The position numbers and the translations under genes are program-made. A stretch of DNA of 6,531 nt, taken from NCBI GenBank assembly GCA_902803305.1, contig CADCPL010000100.1:1-6531 (forward strand). Direction: 5' to 3'. The notes beneath the pieces were generated by a model, which worked only from the letters and a program-made list of their open reading frames with translations, did no database searches and had not been told where the DNA came from. This document shows positions 5,633 to 6,531 of the stretch, piece by piece (position 1 is the first letter of the stretch; every line of letters begins with the position of its first letter). Source of the stretch: an uncultured Lachnospiraceae bacterium (GTDB lineage: Bacteria > Bacillota > Clostridia > Lachnospirales > Lachnospiraceae).

Positions 5633-6531
5633 ATGGAAAAGATTTCCGGTTATATCGAACACATCATTTTTTCCAATGAGGATAACGGATATACTGTTTT
5701 TGAACTAACCACCGACACAGAAGAAATAACATGTGTCGGTGCTTTGCATGCGATAAGTACAGGCGAGCCTGTGGTGCTTGAGGGTCAGTATGTTTCTCAT
5801 CCCGTCTACGGAAGACAGTTCTCATTTGACAGCTATGAGATATCGCCTGCCGAGGATGAGGTCGCGGTGCTAAGGTACCTGTCATCGGGGGCAGTGAGGG
5901 GCATCGGTCCCGCTCTTGCGGAAAGGATAGTAAAGACGTTCGGGACGGACACTTTCAGGATAATGGAAGAGGAACCCGAGATGCTCGCGCACGTGAAGGG
6001 GATAAGCCTTCGCAAGGCTCAGGAGATAGCCGCCAATGTCACCGAGAAACAGGACCTTCGCAAGGTCATGCTGTTCCTTCAGAAGTTCGGTATCACCAAT
6101 AACCTTGCAGGTAAGATATATAAAAAATACGGCAACGGTGTATTTGATGTCATGAGGGAAGATCCGTACAGGATCGCCGAAGACATCGAGGGAGTCGGTT
6201 TCCGCACTGCCGATGAGATGGCAAGGGCTTCGGGTGTGGCAGTTGATGCCGCCTGCCGTGTAAAGAGCGGTATCAGGTATGCGCTCAGTCTTGCCGTATC
6301 CGAAGGTCATATATACATACCGCTCGAGAAACTGATCGAAGATGCCACGCAGCTTTTGCAGGTCGACGGCGAATATGTCAGGTCCGAATGCGAGAATCTG
6401 GCAATGGAAAAGAAACTCATGATCAAAAGAGGCGCCGACGGTCCGCGTGCATACCAGCCCCGGCTTTACAACATGGAGATCAGCTGCGCCAGGATGCTGC
6501 TCGATCTTGATATACAGCTTGAAACAAATAC
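5633..6531 (+). CDS. recD2: RecD2-type ATP-dependent DNA helicase, N-terminal part (3' end outside window)
   Basis: The frame stays open from ATG 5633 to the end of the window, giving 299 residues and no stop. Residues 1-72 form the N-terminal OB-like domain ('GYIEHIIFSNEDNGYTVFEL', 6-25; 'HPVYGRQFSFDSYEI', 56-70). Helix-hairpin-helix segments follow: 'SSGAVRGIGPALAERIVKTF' (84-103), 'AHVKGISLRKAQEIAANV' (119-136), and 'EDPYRIAEDIEGVGFRTADE' (176-195). This N-terminal block distinguishes RecD2 from RecD of RecBCD. The ATPase core with Walker A would lie beyond the window; full RecD2 proteins are about 720-750 residues. RecD2 is a 5'-3' helicase linked to replication-fork stability and repair in Bacillus and Deinococcus. 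The start lies 6 bases after the flgJ stop, in the same frame, with no clear ribosome binding site, so translation probably depends on coupling. Two short hairpin regions lie within the gene. Confidence 0.9.
   Translation, partial: MEKISGYIEHIIFSNEDNGYTVFELTTDTEEITCVGALHAISTGEPVVLEGQYVSHPVYGRQFSFDSYEISPAEDEVAVLRYLSSGAVRGIGPALAERIVKTFGTDTFRIMEEEPEMLAHVKGISLRKAQEIAANVTEKQDLRKVMLFLQKFGITNNLAGKIYKKYGNGVFDVMREDPYRIAEDIEGVGFRTADEMARASGVAVDAACRVKSGIRYALSLAVSEGHIYIPLEKLIEDATQLLQVDGEYVRSECENLAMEKKLMIKRGADGPRAYQPRLYNMEISCARMLLDLDIQLETN
5710..5741 (+). repeat. Intragenic inverted repeat in recD2 (10-bp arms)
   Basis: CACCGACACA (5710-5719) and TGTGTCGGTG (5732-5741) are perfect complements around a 12-base loop, about codons 26-37 of recD2. 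No T run follows. It is the longest perfect stem I saw inside a coding region here. It may fold in the mRNA near the start of translation, or be chance. Confidence 0.5.
6005..6067 (+). repeat. Pair of small hairpins sharing CCTTCGCAAGG
   Basis: CCTTCGCAAGG occurs at 6007-6017 and again at 6055-6065, exactly 16 codons apart. In both places the palindrome extends to 6-bp arms around the loop CGC (AGCCTT/AAGGCT and GACCTT/AAGGTC). Both copies encode Leu-Arg-Lys, so codon choice alone could produce them. Confidence 0.35.

Noticed and set aside
1..6531. CRISPR arrays, tRNA/rRNA, insertion sequences, phage or defence genes
   Set aside because: No regularly spaced repeats, no cloverleaf-like sequence, no transposase motifs, and nearly all bases are explained by glycan, shape, flagellar and helicase genes.

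Overview
This window reads as a chromosomal segment of a motile, Gram-positive-type Firmicute, most likely a clostridial/Lachnospiraceae-like organism. The reasons are a MreB/Mbl gene directly followed by two FlgF/FlgG-type rod genes (the mbl-flhO-flhP arrangement known from Bacillus), a short FlgJ with no muramidase domain, strong AGGAGG-type ribosome binding sites, and a RecD2-type helicase. The taxon is inference from gene content and order. All genes are on the + strand, tightly packed, and show no obvious change in base composition or sign of mobile DNA.

Region 1 (1-2397) is the 3' end of a surface-glycan operon. It holds the C-terminal part of a GT4-type glycosyltransferase, a GT2 enzyme of the WaaE/LgtF-like (beta-glucosyltransferase) group that starts with GTG one base after the previous stop, and a complete GT4 enzyme with a clear EX7E motif. 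The glycan they build cannot be read from the sequence.

Region 2 (2398-2613) is a 216-bp regulatory gap and the most information-rich non-coding stretch. In order it contains a near-consensus flagellar sigma-D/sigma-28 promoter (TAAA-N15-TCCGATAT, 2424-2450), a long hairpin followed by seven T (2471-2517) that looks like an intrinsic terminator, a GTACTTT direct repeat, a near-consensus sigma-A promoter (TTGAAA-N17-TATACT, 2541-2569), and a perfect 12-bp palindrome (2583-2594) between that promoter and the mreB ribosome binding site. The flagellar promoter lies upstream of the terminator. Its transcript should therefore either stop as an RNA of about 60 nt or read through under some control. 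This is the least expected feature of the window.

Region 3 (2614-5626) is a shape/flagellar-rod operon: an MreB/Mbl actin homologue, a FlgF/FlhO-like rod protein, a FlgG/FlhP-like distal rod protein, and a FlgJ-type rod-binding protein without a muramidase domain. Together they would supply the rod that crosses the peptidoglycan and a cytoskeletal protein that directs wall growth.

Region 4 (5633-6531) is the N-terminal 299 codons of a RecD2-type helicase. It starts 6 bases after the flgJ stop, in the same reading frame and without a recognisable ribosome binding site, and it runs off the end of the window. No RNA genes, CRISPR arrays, insertion sequences or att sites were seen. No clearly new multi-gene system is present; the genes are recognisable families and the interest lies in their regulation and junctions.
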